In this document: positions 20,558 to 31,700 of the stretch, piece by piece
Layout: every line of letters begins with the position of its first letter
Numbering within the stretch: the first letter of the stretch is position 1
NCBI RefSeq assembly: GCF_000328475.2
Contig: NC_026478.1
Location: forward strand, 2,356,001 to 2,420,000
Direction of reading: 5' to 3'
DNA from: Mycosarcoma maydis
Taxonomy: Eukaryota; Basidiomycota; Ustilaginomycetes; Ustilaginales
DNA: 64,000 nucleotides
Made by a program: the position numbers and the translations under genes
The notes under the pieces: generated by a model
What the model was told of the DNA's origin: nothing
What the model saw: only the letters and a program-made list of their open reading frames with translations
Databases searched by the model: none

Positions 20558-21353
20558 CGTGTAGTGTGTCGCGTGAATACAACAGAAAGGACGAAAAGGT
20601 GGGAATCGAAACAGCAAAGGGTGTTGTCTTATAGTGAGCCCACGAAGCAGGCTCGTCTCAGCTGCTCAGCAACACCCAACGCGCCTCACCAGTGTCATTC
20701 GCCTGGTGCAGATGAAGTCGAACATAGCAGTGGGCCACGCTCCAGTCATGCGGTCCTCATTCGACCAGCCATCTACTGACCGATGCGATGTGCCACCTCG
20801 ACCTCATTTCATTAAACCTTCCTCTCAGCTTTAAAGCTGCTGAACGACAGACCGCTCCCACGGACATTTCTTCCCATTCTCACAAGGTTCGGATCATCAA
20901 CCTTTGTCCGATTTCCTGAAACGGCATATTGAGCCAGTGCAGCCATGGCGTTATCTGGTTGGCATACATGCATACCCGACCACCCTGTGACAACAACCGA
21001 GATTATCACGGTTGTCAGGCACCAAAGCTGTTGTGGATGGTCTCCCTGCTGCGGCTCGCATTGCATGCGACGTTGATCCGTTCATTTTGCCATGATACCA
21101 AAAGGGGGTCGCGTGGTGCTTGATGACACCTACTATCTGGACACCATGCGGCACGGCGCACAGCGCATTGTCTGTCAAAGAAAGCTCAGACAGGGACAGA
21201 GATGCTGTGCAGACTGACTTGTGACTCTCGACCAAGGTGCGATTTTAGGTGATTAGGGTTACATGGTATGTATTGAAGGAGAAAGTAACTACATTTACAG
21301 ACAAAACATTCAAGCGAGATTCTCTAGCGAGATCCTCTGCTCGAGCTGTCGAC
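20558..21353. other. Intergenic region upstream of gene D
   Basis: About 800 bp. A perfect 14-bp palindrome CAGCTTTAAAGCTG lies at 20827-20840. ORFs are short and unconvincing. It should hold the promoter of gene D at its left end and the 3' end of the next minus-strand gene at its right end. Confidence 0.55.
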
Positions 21354-22454
21354 TCAACGACGGCCACGTGACTCTTCCGCACCGGCCTCGGACACGTTAT
21401 CCACCTTGAAAAGGGTCCTGGGAGCAGGACTAGCAGTGCGTGATTGGTCCCTTGATGTAGCGCGAGCACGCGATCTTGACCTGCTCGCTGAGCCTGAGCG
21501 CTCAGCAGGGATGATACCGTTCGGGTAGGCACTTTTGTTGTGCACGGCTTCGTTGTATTCTCTCTGACGTTCAGATTCAAGCTGCTGCGAGAACTCTTTT
21601 TGCTTTTTGCTCGTCTGGCCTGCTTGAAGGAAGAGACTGTCCCAGGTAGAGGGGCGCACTTTGGCCTGAAGCTCATCGAGTTTTTCGTCGGTAGTGAAAG
21701 TCAGGTAGTGCTCACGGTGGCTGTCGATGGCAGCAAACAGGACTGCGACAAGGTATGGAATGGAGAATGAGCTAGGCAATGATGTGATGGAAGAGTCAAA
21801 GTGAGCCACGGTAGCTTGCACTCCCTTGATCAGCTCGACAAGGGTGGATTTCTGGCCGTCAGCGTTGCGGCGCAGGGCGACGTTGAGTCCCTTGAGGGAT
21901 CCTTTGATGTAGAAAGAGTCCGAGCTGGGATTGTTAGGGGACGATGCAGATGCTGAGGACTCGGCGACGCTAGTGCTTGGGCTGGACCTCTCGAGGTGGT
22001 ATTTGTTTTTGAAAAAACCTTTGGTAGAGATCTTGGTGCACTTGCCCAAGGTTCCGTCTTGCTCGAGCTCGATGACTTCATACGTGGAAGAGGCGACATG
22101 CTTTCGAACAGCAAATGGAGCGTTGCTGTCGGCGGAAACAACAAGCTTGACTGGCGAGGAAAAGATTTCTGCTGCTTTGCCGACGAGGTCATCGTAGAGC
22201 GAATCGTCGAGAGCGGAGTTGCGTGAGTATTCGAGCTGCACAAACTCAAAGACGACTCGGCCCTGCGCGGCATCGTCGACGAAGAGGATGGGGTCGCACT
22301 TGCGATCGATGTTCTTGAGGGTGAGTGAGCATGGAAGCTTGGAAGGAAACGGCGTAGACGTGTTGGCAGCGTTGTACGAAGGCACAGTTTCGACAGTGGT
22401 GGTGCTGTGGGCGTATCCCGGGAGGGGTGCGGAATCGAAATGTGTTGCGGACAT
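21354..22454 (-). CDS. Unrecognised 366-residue protein with a basic, RS-rich tail
   Basis: A single frame from the ATG at 22454. The longer frame to 22529 begins with a TTG, so the shorter start is chosen. The first 40 residues are low complexity (Thr/Ser/Pro). Residues about 40-270 alternate short beta-like strands with charged turns (for example VRKHVASSTYEVIELEQDG) and end with a hydrophobic helix (IPYLVAVLFAAI). This pattern is reminiscent of tubby/LURP-one-like folds, but no diagnostic motif was found. The tail is Gln/Glu-rich and then Arg/Ser-rich (SGSASRSRSRARATSRD), suggesting an RNA- or nucleus-related role or phosphorylation sites. There is no signal peptide or membrane segment. 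The gene looks real because of its length and codon use; the function is unknown. Confidence 0.72.
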   Translation of the reverse strand: MSATHFDSAPLPGYAHSTTTVETVPSYNAANTSTPFPSKLPCSLTLKNIDRKCDPILFVDDAAQGRVVFEFVQLEYSRNSALDDSLYDDLVGKAAEIFSSPVKLVVSADSNAPFAVRKHVASSTYEVIELEQDGTLGKCTKISTKGFFKNKYHLERSSPSTSVAESSASASSPNNPSSDSFYIKGSLKGLNVALRRNADGQKSTLVELIKGVQATVAHFDSSITSLPSSFSIPYLVAVLFAAIDSHREHYLTFTTDEKLDELQAKVRPSTWDSLFLQAGQTSKKQKEFSQQLESERQREYNEAVHNKSAYPNGIIPAERSGSASRSRSRARATSRDQSRTASPAPRTLFKVDNVSEAGAEESRGRR

Positions 22455-24651
22455 CTGGGCAACGGTAGCTTGAGATGGTAGGAAAGAAGATGATGATGGA
22501 GAAAAGACAAGATCATTCGTGATGGACAAACGAGAAGACTGCTTTTAAGAGCAAACATGTCCCTAAGCGGGTCAGGTTGGACACCGTGGACATCAAAATT
22601 CACGATTCGCCAGAAGATCCGAACTCAATCGGCCTTTGTGCACACGATGAGGCGGGTGCCTCGGCTAAAACACAGGCACAAATTCGGCGTTGAGCCTTCC
22701 AACAAGCACGAAGCTTATCAAGTTAGAATTTCTTGGCAGTCACAAGTGTATGCACTTCTTCCCTCTTCCATGAGAGAGATTGTTTGGAGAATGAGCATGT
22801 CCGCCAACGATGCCAAACTCTCATCCATGCTCGCAATGTGAACGACGACGGAGGTCGGAGTTGGGCGAGAAACTTCAGGGTCTTGAACTTCTCGGAGAAG
22901 GCCGACGGGCCGACGAGCCGATGTTGACGGTTGGATCGGATCGGATCGAATCGAATCGAATCCAAAATCAAATCGATCGAATCGTATCGAGAAATTCAAT
23001 TGTTGGAAGCTATCGGGCAGATGCGCACCGGATCACATCAAACGCACGTTTCTTGCCCGTTTGGCCGTAAACTCGAGCTAAGTTACTCTGCAGGAAGTAT
23101 GTATCTACAGTGCAGGTTGAGTGATGTTACCAATCACGAATCACGAATATTATAATAATTTTGGATTGTATTTGTGATTGACAAGTAGAAGCTTATCCTG
23201 GACTGCACATGGGAAAATGAAAGCAGTTGGCATGCACTTCAACCTGCGGTCGGTACAGACTCGCTACCGCCGCCTGAGGTTCAGGCTGGTCGCGCTTCAG
23301 ACGCGCAACTGACCCTTGAATAGGGGCAGAAGATGACAACACAGGAACCCTGCTGCACAAGGTAAGCTTGGATCTGGCTGTCACTCTGAGCCGCGCCACG
23401 CTGAATCACACAGTGGAACCGAAAATAAAAATGCTTCCGCTAAACAGCCTCAGAACACTCGAGTTGCTAGGTTTACTATAGCACTCGTGTCGTGAGTGGC
23501 ACGGTCAACCTTGGGACGTGAACGCCTGTGCTTACCCCTTTTGCCCCCCGGGCCGTCTTTTGCGCAACCCTTGCAGCAACACATTCAAGATTTTGAGACG
23601 CCATTCACGATTCACGATTGATTTCGACGCCATTATGGGCCACTTGCCGCGGCGCTCGCATTCCGGACCCTCCAGAATCGGCTGTGCACGCGTAGCCTTT
23701 TGTCTTTATCATGTAGCGCCTCTCGGCCAGAGTGACAGAGTCACGAGTATAGCGCTATATCTTTGATTCTAAGTTATTTACGATTCGTGATTTGCGCCGT
23801 CGAACGACTCACGACTTGTGCCTCTTCGCGTCCCCTGGGCTCCGCCGACAGAGAAAGGATAGAGGAGCCAAATGCGACCCAAAATTGTGTAGTCACGAGT
23901 CCTACAAGTACTTCTTTCTCCAGCCGAGATGTCACAGTTCTCCTCCGAGTCGGATTGGCCCAACCTGTTGGCGTTACTCGTGACTGTAGTAGTCAGCCAG
24001 CATCTGTTCTTTGTGAGTTGTACGCAACCTGTCAATCTGTTCCAAGTCACTCAGCCCTTAGAGACAGGATGCCGTTTTTCGCAACCCGACGGCACACAAT
24101 CGAGCATTTCTTGTACGATTGATTCTCCGCTGCGTTGCACGATTTGTGCCGCGCTCATGTCCATCATTACACTGCGCTGACACTTTGACGAAGCTTCCGT
24201 GTCCGTGTCCCCCTGATCTTGTATATCCTGCTTGCCGCCCTGGACTCATACACTCGTGGACCCCTCGAGTTTGGCTACTCGCACCAGTGTTGGTGGCTAT
24301 AATTCTCGGCTGTCCGCTTTCGCTCAGCTTGTTGGGCCCTATCCGCTACGCCCTCCCTCACTCAATGCGTGTGTGTCTGGCTTGCCCGGCTTGCCCTCCG
24401 TCGCTGTCGTGAACCTGAACCTACATGTCTGTGGCCCTTTCCATTCTGGCCCGCTTCATCTTGCGCCCTTCCTACGCTCTTCTCCTCCCTCCACCGCTCC
24501 CCATCTCTTCAACGTTCCCAGCGCTGGACTACGTTGGCGTAACTTGATTCGCTACAACGGATCATCCAACTCAGCGGCTGCGCCTCGAGGGGCTCTTGTG
24601 TTTCTTAACTTCACGTCGACCATATCCGCGCCATCTGTCTCACCACAGCTC
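22455..24651. other. Intergenic region between divergent genes
   Basis: About 2.2 kb. It has a 5-bp repeat patch (GGATC/GAATC units, about 22934-22985), ATTCACGA words at 23131-23150 and 23601-23622, and a pyrimidine-rich leader before 24652. The reading frame that begins at 24652 is open further upstream but without an ATG or conserved sequence. No gene was seen. Confidence 0.6.
22934..22985. repeat. Imperfect 5-bp repeat, GGATC/GAATC units
   Basis: Three GGATC units, then three GAATC units, then looser ATCGA-containing words. This 5-bp period is distinct from the 7-bp tracts elsewhere. Confidence 0.75.
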
Positions 24652-26570
24652 ATGAGTCGGCAAGGTGGTGATTACCGCAGCGTTTCCGGTACACAACCAA
24701 AATCGCAGGGCTTGCCGTCGTACAAGCAAGTCACTTACCAACCCTCAAGTGCCAGGCTTCCAGTACATAGTGCCATCAACTCGGACACGATGTCAGGCTC
24801 CATCTCGAGCGGCGACAGCGCCTCGTCTGGTCAGAAGCAACGCCTCTTGCCCACTGCCAGTTATCAGCCTCATGCCGCTACCCAGCAGGCTATCAGGCTT
24901 GAGGGCAGCAACACGCGTGCCAATACGTATGCCTCGTCNNNNNNNNNNNNNNNNNNNNNNNNNNNNNNNNNNNNNNNNNNNNNNNNNNNNNNNNNNNNNN
25001 NNNNNNNNNNNNNNNNNNNNNNNNNNNNNNNNNNNNNNGATCACGATGAGCTGCACGACTGAAAAAGGAAGGTCACTCGCATAGCGTCTCGTGGCGTGGT
25101 CTTGCGAACGTCTGTACTTTGCTTTTTCTGGTAGTCGGTCTCGTCGCTCTCTTTGCCGGATACCCCATCATCTCGCACTTGGAAAAGAACAACAACCAGA
25201 GCAAAAGTGGTTTCAATCTCGGCGGTACCAACGGCTCAGGCCAAGTGCCTGATCTTCCTCTCTTTAGCCTGATTGACAAGGACACGCCCCAATCGGCTCT
25301 CTCACGCGTGTCGCCCGCCGATGGCAACTCCTACCATCTCGTCTTTTCCGACGAGTTTGAACAGGAAGGCCGAACCTTTTGGCCGGGTGACGATCCGTTT
25401 TGGGAGGCTATGGAACTGTACTATGGTGTCACTGGCGATTACGAGTACTACTCGCCCGAAGCTATCAACACCACTGGCGGTGCACTCTCAATCACCATGA
25501 CCCAAAAAGCTACACACAACCTCAACTTCCAGTCTGGGATGCTCCAATCCTGGAACAAATTCTGCTTCCAGGGCGGTTACATTGAATTCTCGATGCGAAT
25601 GCCCGGTGGACCCTCCACTTCTGGCTACTGGCCCGGTCTTTGGCTCATGGGCAACCTCGGTCGACCAGGTTACCCCGGCTCTACCGACGGCATGTGGCCC
25701 TACTCGTATCCTGGCTGCGATGCCGGCATACTGCGCAATCAAACATGGGTCAATGGTACTGGTCCCGATGGCGCTATCCACTCAGAGGGTACCTATTCGG
25801 TCGGCGGCCAGGTTTCTTTCCTCTCTGGCATGCGATCTCCTGCTTGCACCTGCCCCGGTGAAGACCATCCTGGACCCAGCGTCAACATTGCCCGCTCATC
25901 GCCAGAGCTCGATATTCTCGAGGCTCAGATTCAGAATCACCAAGGTGTCTCTCACGGTTACGCCTCGCAGTCGTACCAGGTAGCGCCGTTTGATCTCAGC
26001 TACGAGTGGGTCAACACGTCAGATGCTGTCAAGATCTGGGATTCGGATGTGACACAAGTCAACTCGTACAAGGGCAATGTCTATCAAGAAGCTGTTTCGT
26101 CGCTCACACGGATTCCTGACTCGGGCTACGTTGACAGCAGCAATCAGTACCTCACCTACGGCGTCGAGTATCATCCTGACTGGAACGAAAACGGCGGCGG
26201 TTCCGTCACGTGGTACGTCGATGGCAAGCCTTCGTGGTCCATCAACGGAAAGTCGATGCCTGCAAACCCGCCGATGGACATTGGCTTGCGAACCATCTCG
26301 GTGGAGCCCATGTCGATCATCATAAATTTGGGCATGTCGCCGACGTTCCAGCACGTCAACTTTGGCAGCGGCGGTGTCGTGTTCCCAGCTACCATGTCGG
26401 TCGACTACGTCCGTGTCTACCAGCTAGACGGCCAGAGCGACCGCATCTCTTGCGACCCACCTGACCACCCGACCGCCCAGTACATTGCGGACCACATGGA
26501 TCTCTATACGAATCCAAACTACACAGTTTACCCGCACAAGTGGCCCAAGAATAAGCTCACCGGTTGTTAA
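24652..26570 (+). CDS. KRE6: Kre6/Skn1-type beta-1,6-glucan synthesis protein, interrupted by a scaffold gap
   Basis: A type II membrane protein of the secretory pathway needed for cell-wall beta-1,6-glucan. The cytosolic Ser/Gln-rich tail begins MSRQGGDYRSVS at 24652 and runs into the 100-N gap. After the gap come SWRG, a membrane span (LLFLVVGLVALFAGYPII) and a GH16-like lumenal domain with LVFSDEFE, GYWPGLWLMGNLG and the ELDILE motif that holds the GH16 acidic residues, ending in KWPKNKLTGC. All three frames have a stop between 25047 and 25084: DHDELHD is in the frame of the first part, whereas the membrane span is in another. Either a base is wrong beside the gap, or an intron starting inside the gap ends at the ATAG of 25081-25084. 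The tail length is unknown. Confidence 0.9.
24939..25038. other. Scaffold gap (100 N) inside the glucan-synthesis gene
   Basis: Exactly 100 N, the usual placeholder for a gap of unknown size. It falls in the Ser/Thr-rich cytosolic tail. Confidence 0.98.
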
Positions 26571-27079
26571 GCGGTCTGGTCGGCGCAAAGTTTCTGTTGC
26601 TCTTTCCAGTGATGGCGCGTGTCAGTGGCGCTGTCTTTTGTGTGCTTCTTGTCTTTGCTCTTGCTGTTGTATTTGTAGATTTGAAACATTCTATTTGACT
26701 GACGTTGACTGAGTATGGTCGCGCATGTCCCTGAAAGCGTTGGGTGTTGAGAATCGGACCAAAAGAGGACCAAGAGGCGAAAATAGGCTTTGGTCCAGAG
26801 AGATGAGAGACATGAACCGAAGGAGACGCGTGGATTTGTGGAATTCAGGCATCACAATTGCGGCTCGAGAAAGTGTCATGGATGTATTACAGGCATGCGC
26901 GGAGGTAGTCAGAATGAAAGAGGGAGAAAGGGGGTGGGGTATGTTGAGCACCCTGGATGCGAAATTTGAGGACAGGAAAAAAGGACCAGACATGTATGGG
27001 GGGGTAGGTGAAGATGCTATGTTGAGAGCTTGGTATGAGATACAGCGAGCGAGACGGAAGATGTAAATTAGATGGCAAT
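26571..27079. other. Intergenic region between convergent genes
   Basis: Shared 3' flank of the glucan-synthesis and adenosine kinase genes, purine-rich on the plus strand. One 113-codon ORF (26725-27066) shows no recognisable feature and is not called. Confidence 0.6.
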
Positions 27080-28117
27080 CTAGATGACGTTTTCCTTAGG
27101 GAACTTGAGGATGGGACCGACCTGACCGATGCACATGCCACCGAGCTTGTGTCCGACGTCGATGGCTTGGTCGATGGACTTTCCAAGCACGAGCGCGCCT
27201 ACGACACCACCGGCGAAAGCGTCACCGGCACCGTTGGTGTCGACAATGTCGGCAGGGTTGATCTTGGGTGTCTCGTGAACCTTTTGCTCCTTCTCACCGC
27301 GCTTAGCGACAATCGTGGGCTGCGAGCCCTGGGTGATGATGACCACTCGCTTTTGCGCCTTAGTGGTAACAGCATCAAAGTCGGCGATGGCCTGGGCGAT
27401 GGTCTTGAGATCCTTGGATTCCAGCTTGTGTGCCTCAGCCCACGCTTCGGCCTCGGACTCGTTTCCAAACACGACATCAGCATAGGGAACCACCTGATCG
27501 ACCTGCGAGGTGAAGAACTGCGGGATGAAAGGCGCCGACAGGTTCATGGTGAACGAAACATCGCGCGATTTGGCTTCCTCGGCAAGCACCAGCGCCGACT
27601 CGACGCCGTGGGTGAGGAAGAAGCCACCGAGGTAGAAGATTTTGGCGTTCTTGATCGCCTGCTGAGCTTCAGCGGTTTCGAGGTGCGACTTGGTGAACTT
27701 TTCGGCCGCACCCAGGTTGGTGCACAGCGAACGGTTGTGTCCGGTAATCACAACAGCGCACGAACCGGTGGGCTGGTCATCGGAAAACTGGTAGATGGAT
27801 TTGAGACCTTCCTTGTCGTTGGCCGCCTGCAGTTGCTTAGCGAGGTCATCCTTGCCGACGCATCCGAGGTAAGCGGTAGAGTTGGCAGGCAGAACGTACT
27901 GCGCGCAGCGAGCAGCATTCTGCGCAGCACCACCGGCAACGTAGGTAACGTCGTAGTTGTCAACAATGTCCTTGTAAATAGCAAGCTGCTTCTCGTCAGC
28001 CAGCACGGCGTCATTCGCTTTGAGACCGTACTTCTCGAGCATCGCCTCGCCATTGCGGATCTGCATGTCGAGCAGTGGATTGCCGAGAGCAACCAGTTCA
28101 AAGTTTCCGCCTGCCAT
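27080..28117 (-). CDS. ADO1: Adenosine kinase (PfkB family)
   Basis: It phosphorylates adenosine to AMP with ATP, recycling the adenosine released by the methyl cycle. The 345-residue product from the ATG at 28117 (MAGGNFELVALGNPLLDMQ) has the usual length. The N-terminal GNPLLD substrate strand, GGAAQNAARC (PfkB signature 1), GCVGKDD, and the C-terminal DTNGAGDAFAGG (signature 2, with the catalytic Asp and anion hole) are all present. The longer frame to 28192 adds a hydrophobic stretch that does not belong to the family and is probably leader. No introns. Confidence 0.95.
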   Translation of the reverse strand: MAGGNFELVALGNPLLDMQIRNGEAMLEKYGLKANDAVLADEKQLAIYKDIVDNYDVTYVAGGAAQNAARCAQYVLPANSTAYLGCVGKDDLAKQLQAANDKEGLKSIYQFSDDQPTGSCAVVITGHNRSLCTNLGAAEKFTKSHLETAEAQQAIKNAKIFYLGGFFLTHGVESALVLAEEAKSRDVSFTMNLSAPFIPQFFTSQVDQVVPYADVVFGNESEAEAWAEAHKLESKDLKTIAQAIADFDAVTTKAQKRVVIITQGSQPTIVAKRGEKEQKVHETPKINPADIVDTNGAGDAFAGGVVGALVLGKSIDQAIDVGHKLGGMCIGQVGPILKFPKENVI

Positions 28118-28766
28118 TGTCAAGATGTGTATCAATGTGGAGATGAGAGAGTTGTTGATGATGGAAGAGAAGAATGCAAACAGTAAAGCCAATCACGAAT
28201 CAGCTGTCTTTTGTGTCCCTTGCACGCTACCAACATTCCCATCTGCGAAAACGTGCGTGCAGAGTTTGACTTTCAGCCACGAGCGTTTTGACTAAGTCAG
28301 ATTTCTTCCAGGCCTGCGCACCAGCCAATCCTGAATTGGCCACGGGCTAGACGCGAAGAAAGGTACAAATCGATCGGGGTTGTTTTTTGAACATCGGCCG
28401 ATCGTGCTAGGTGTTGCGTGTTGGAAAATGCGCGTGCTGTGTCGTTTACGCGTAGAATCGCGGCGCGGGTTCAGAAACTGGACTTTTGTCAGCACACGCT
28501 GCAGCAGAGAAGCGTAAATTTGAGTTTTTTTATTTACTGCTGAGTTGTTCTCAGTGCTCCACGCTCGTGTCTTGTTGATGTTGGACAGCAGCTGAGCTTG
28601 TGTGGCGACAATTGCCCGACTTGACACTTGTCACTTGGAACTGTGACTTGCTTGCCCGACTTAGCGAAACGGTACAACGCCAGCGTCGGAACTTGCGTCT
28701 CTTCTGACCAATCTCATCGACATCCAACCAGGACGTGGGACTGTGCGGAACGCTCTCGACACAGTC
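28118..28766. promoter_or_regulatory. Divergent promoter between adenosine kinase and Rad5
   Basis: About 650 bp with no gene. The two ATGs face away from each other, so the sequence must serve both. No specific site was recognised. Confidence 0.55.
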
Positions 28767-31700
28767 ATGACAACGCAATCGAGCGCCGGTCCACAGTCTC
28801 AACCATCGCGCGATTTCTTTGCTTCGTCACCTTCCGCAACCCCTGGTTCACCCAGCAAACAAGCTTCTCAAGCGTCCAAACAGCCAGACGCTCTGGTAAC
28901 ACCATCATCGGTCACAGCCAATACCTCCGTCTGTGCGGATAACCTCTTGGACCACCACCAACATGAGCCGCAGCACGATGCTGCATCGGTTGTCATCGGC
29001 ATTGAAGGCTCAATCAATGATTCTGCTGCGATCCACCGTCGAAGGCAGCAACCACGCAGAGCTGCTGTGCAGAATGCAAAGCCCCTATTTCTGGCAGAAG
29101 ACGAAGACGATGCTATCAACTGGCCGGTAGCGGATCAAGAAGAAGGAGACGACTTCTTTTCCACGCAGCTTGCCGACCAGAAAGTCAAGAGGCCAGCTCG
29201 TGCAACTGTGAATAGCGACGAAAAGGATTTCCAGCCTAGCACATTGTCGTCTCTATCTTCCCCTCCATCAGAGACCGTATACAAGCGATCGCCTCCGTCA
29301 GACGATGTGCAAGCGTCCAACGGACCAGCCAAAAGACCAAAAAAGTCTTGGTCGACCCCAGCTTCAGTAGCTACTACGAAAAGCGCGCCGCGGCATTGCT
29401 CACCAACACCCGACCCACGTCTTCGCCACGATGCGTTTGACCGTCGCTACATAGGCACTTTTGTGCTTTCAGCTTGGTCGTTGTCCAAAGGCTCATCTTA
29501 TGTGAAACCAGGCGATGCGGTCCGCATTTTTCGTCCACGCAAGAAACATGCCACTGCTGAGCCAAAGATTGCCTCAAAACTCACTAATGGTGGCATGCAA
29601 AAAGCCAAGCAGACCACGCTCAATTTTCGAGGTGCCTCTGCAGGCCCCACCAACTTCTTTACGTCCAAGCAAAAGTCGAAGGAAAAGGAACACTTTATCG
29701 TTCGTTTCAGCAACATGCGTGGCTTTGAAGTGGGTCGTTTGCCTCTTGAGGTGGCTATCTGGATGTCTAAGCTCATCGATGCCGGAATAGCCGAGTTCGA
29801 AGGTGTGGTGGTCGATTGTCCGCCATCACTCACAGTCGGATGTGACATTATTTTACAGGTCAAGGCGTATATCAAGTTCGACGCTTTCTTCTCGACCCTA
29901 CTTGGCAGCCGCGAATTTGACGATCAGAACGAAGCGCTACGACCAGAGACAGCCGAGTCAGATCTGGAAAAGACTCTACGAGAGAGAAAGATCAGCTTAC
30001 TTCGCATGTTTCGCGTATGCGACCTCAAGCCTCGCCTAAGCAACGCGATTCTCAAGTCGCACAAGGCCAGCGACGACTTTTCCAGCGAGGCCATGCTCGA
30101 TCAGTACGGCGGAGACATTCAAGGTGCTGTCAAGCATGCAGGAAGTGATCTAGCCATATCGACCGAGAACGGTACACAGCTTCCTCACGCTGGGGAAGAT
30201 GCTTCATCTACCGCTATTGATCTAGACGTTGAAGGTGATACCGACGCTGTCGCTCATCTTGAAATAGCCGATCAGTTGCAAAGTGCAAAGCGGCAGACAG
30301 ATGGCGATGCAGATACCGAAGAAAACGACGGTACTGAGCTCAACCTCAATCAGCTCGACCAAGTCTATCGCAAGGCTCAGGCGAATGATGCCCACCTTCC
30401 TGAGGTTGAGCCACCCGAATCGTTCGTCCTCACACTGCGACCTTACCAGAAGCAGGCGCTGGGCTGGATGAAAAACATGGAAATGGCGCCTGGCCAATCG
30501 TCGTCTAGCCAAGAGCAAAGCGTAACGCAGCAGGGCAACGGCGACACTGGCGAACGAAACGTTTCGCTTCATCCTTTGTGGGAAGAGTACGAATTTCCAC
30601 TTGACTATGACAATCCGCAAGCAAACGAGCGTCTGATTCTCAGCGCTACGCGCTTGTTTTACTTCAACCCGTACACGGGTGATCTCAGCCTGGACTTCCA
30701 GCGTGCTAGTAAGGGCTCGCGCGGCGGTATTCTGGCCGACGAGATGGGCCTAGGTAAGACAATCATGGTGGCGAGTCTGCTCCATGCTAACCGCACTTCG
30801 GATCCAGGAGAAGAAAGTGAAGGTGAGATCAATGCAGTCGACGCTGCAGAAGGAGACGTTTCCACGAAACGCAAAGGCTCGGCGAAGCAGACTTCGCTGG
30901 CGTCGGCGTTTGCTGCGTCGACTTCAAGTGTAGATCAGCGCAAAGCTTTGCTTAAGGCATCTGTGTCGAAAGGAAAAGCATCTTTGGTCGTAGCTCCGAT
31001 GAGCTTGATTGGCCAATGGCGCGACGAGCTGATTCGCGCTTCGGCTCCTGGATCGCTCACACCCGTGCTCTACTATGCGGATACCAAGGGCGACTTACTC
31101 GCGCAACTCGAGTCCGGCAAGGTAGATGTCGTCATCACATCGTACGGCACCTTGGTCACTGAATACCGTCGCTTTCTCGACGGAGGTGGAGCCTCTAATC
31201 GGCACCTGTCGGTCAGCGCTCCACTTTACTGCATCGACTGGCTAAGGGTCATCCTCGATGAAGCGCACAACATCAAGAATCGCTCCACCATGAACGCTCG
31301 TGCCTGCTGCGACCTTGTCTCGCGGCGTCGCTGGGCGCTTACAGGTACGCCGATCATCAACCGTCTCACGGACCTCTTCAGCCTACTCAAGTTCCTGCGT
31401 GTCGAACCGTGGGGTGATTTCAGCTTTTTCAACTCGTTCGTGTGTAAACCATTCCAGGCGAAATCCACCAAAGCGTTGGATGTGGTACAGGTGATTTTAG
31501 AATCGGTCTTGTTGCGCAGAGAAAAGAAGATGAAGGACAAAGATGGTAAGCCGATTGTCGAGTTGCCTCCGAAGACGATCGTGGTCAAGGAGCTCGAGTT
31601 TTCCGAATTGGAGAGGAGGATTTATGACAATGTCTACAGGAGGGCGTACTTGCAATTTGCGAGTCTCAAGGCAAATGGTACGGTGACAAGGAACCTTTCG

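Noticed and set aside
26725..27066. A 113-codon ORF between the glucan-synthesis and adenosine kinase genes
   Set aside because: Charged, low-complexity translation from purine-rich 3' flank; no domain, signal or homology pattern, and it sits in the shared terminator region.
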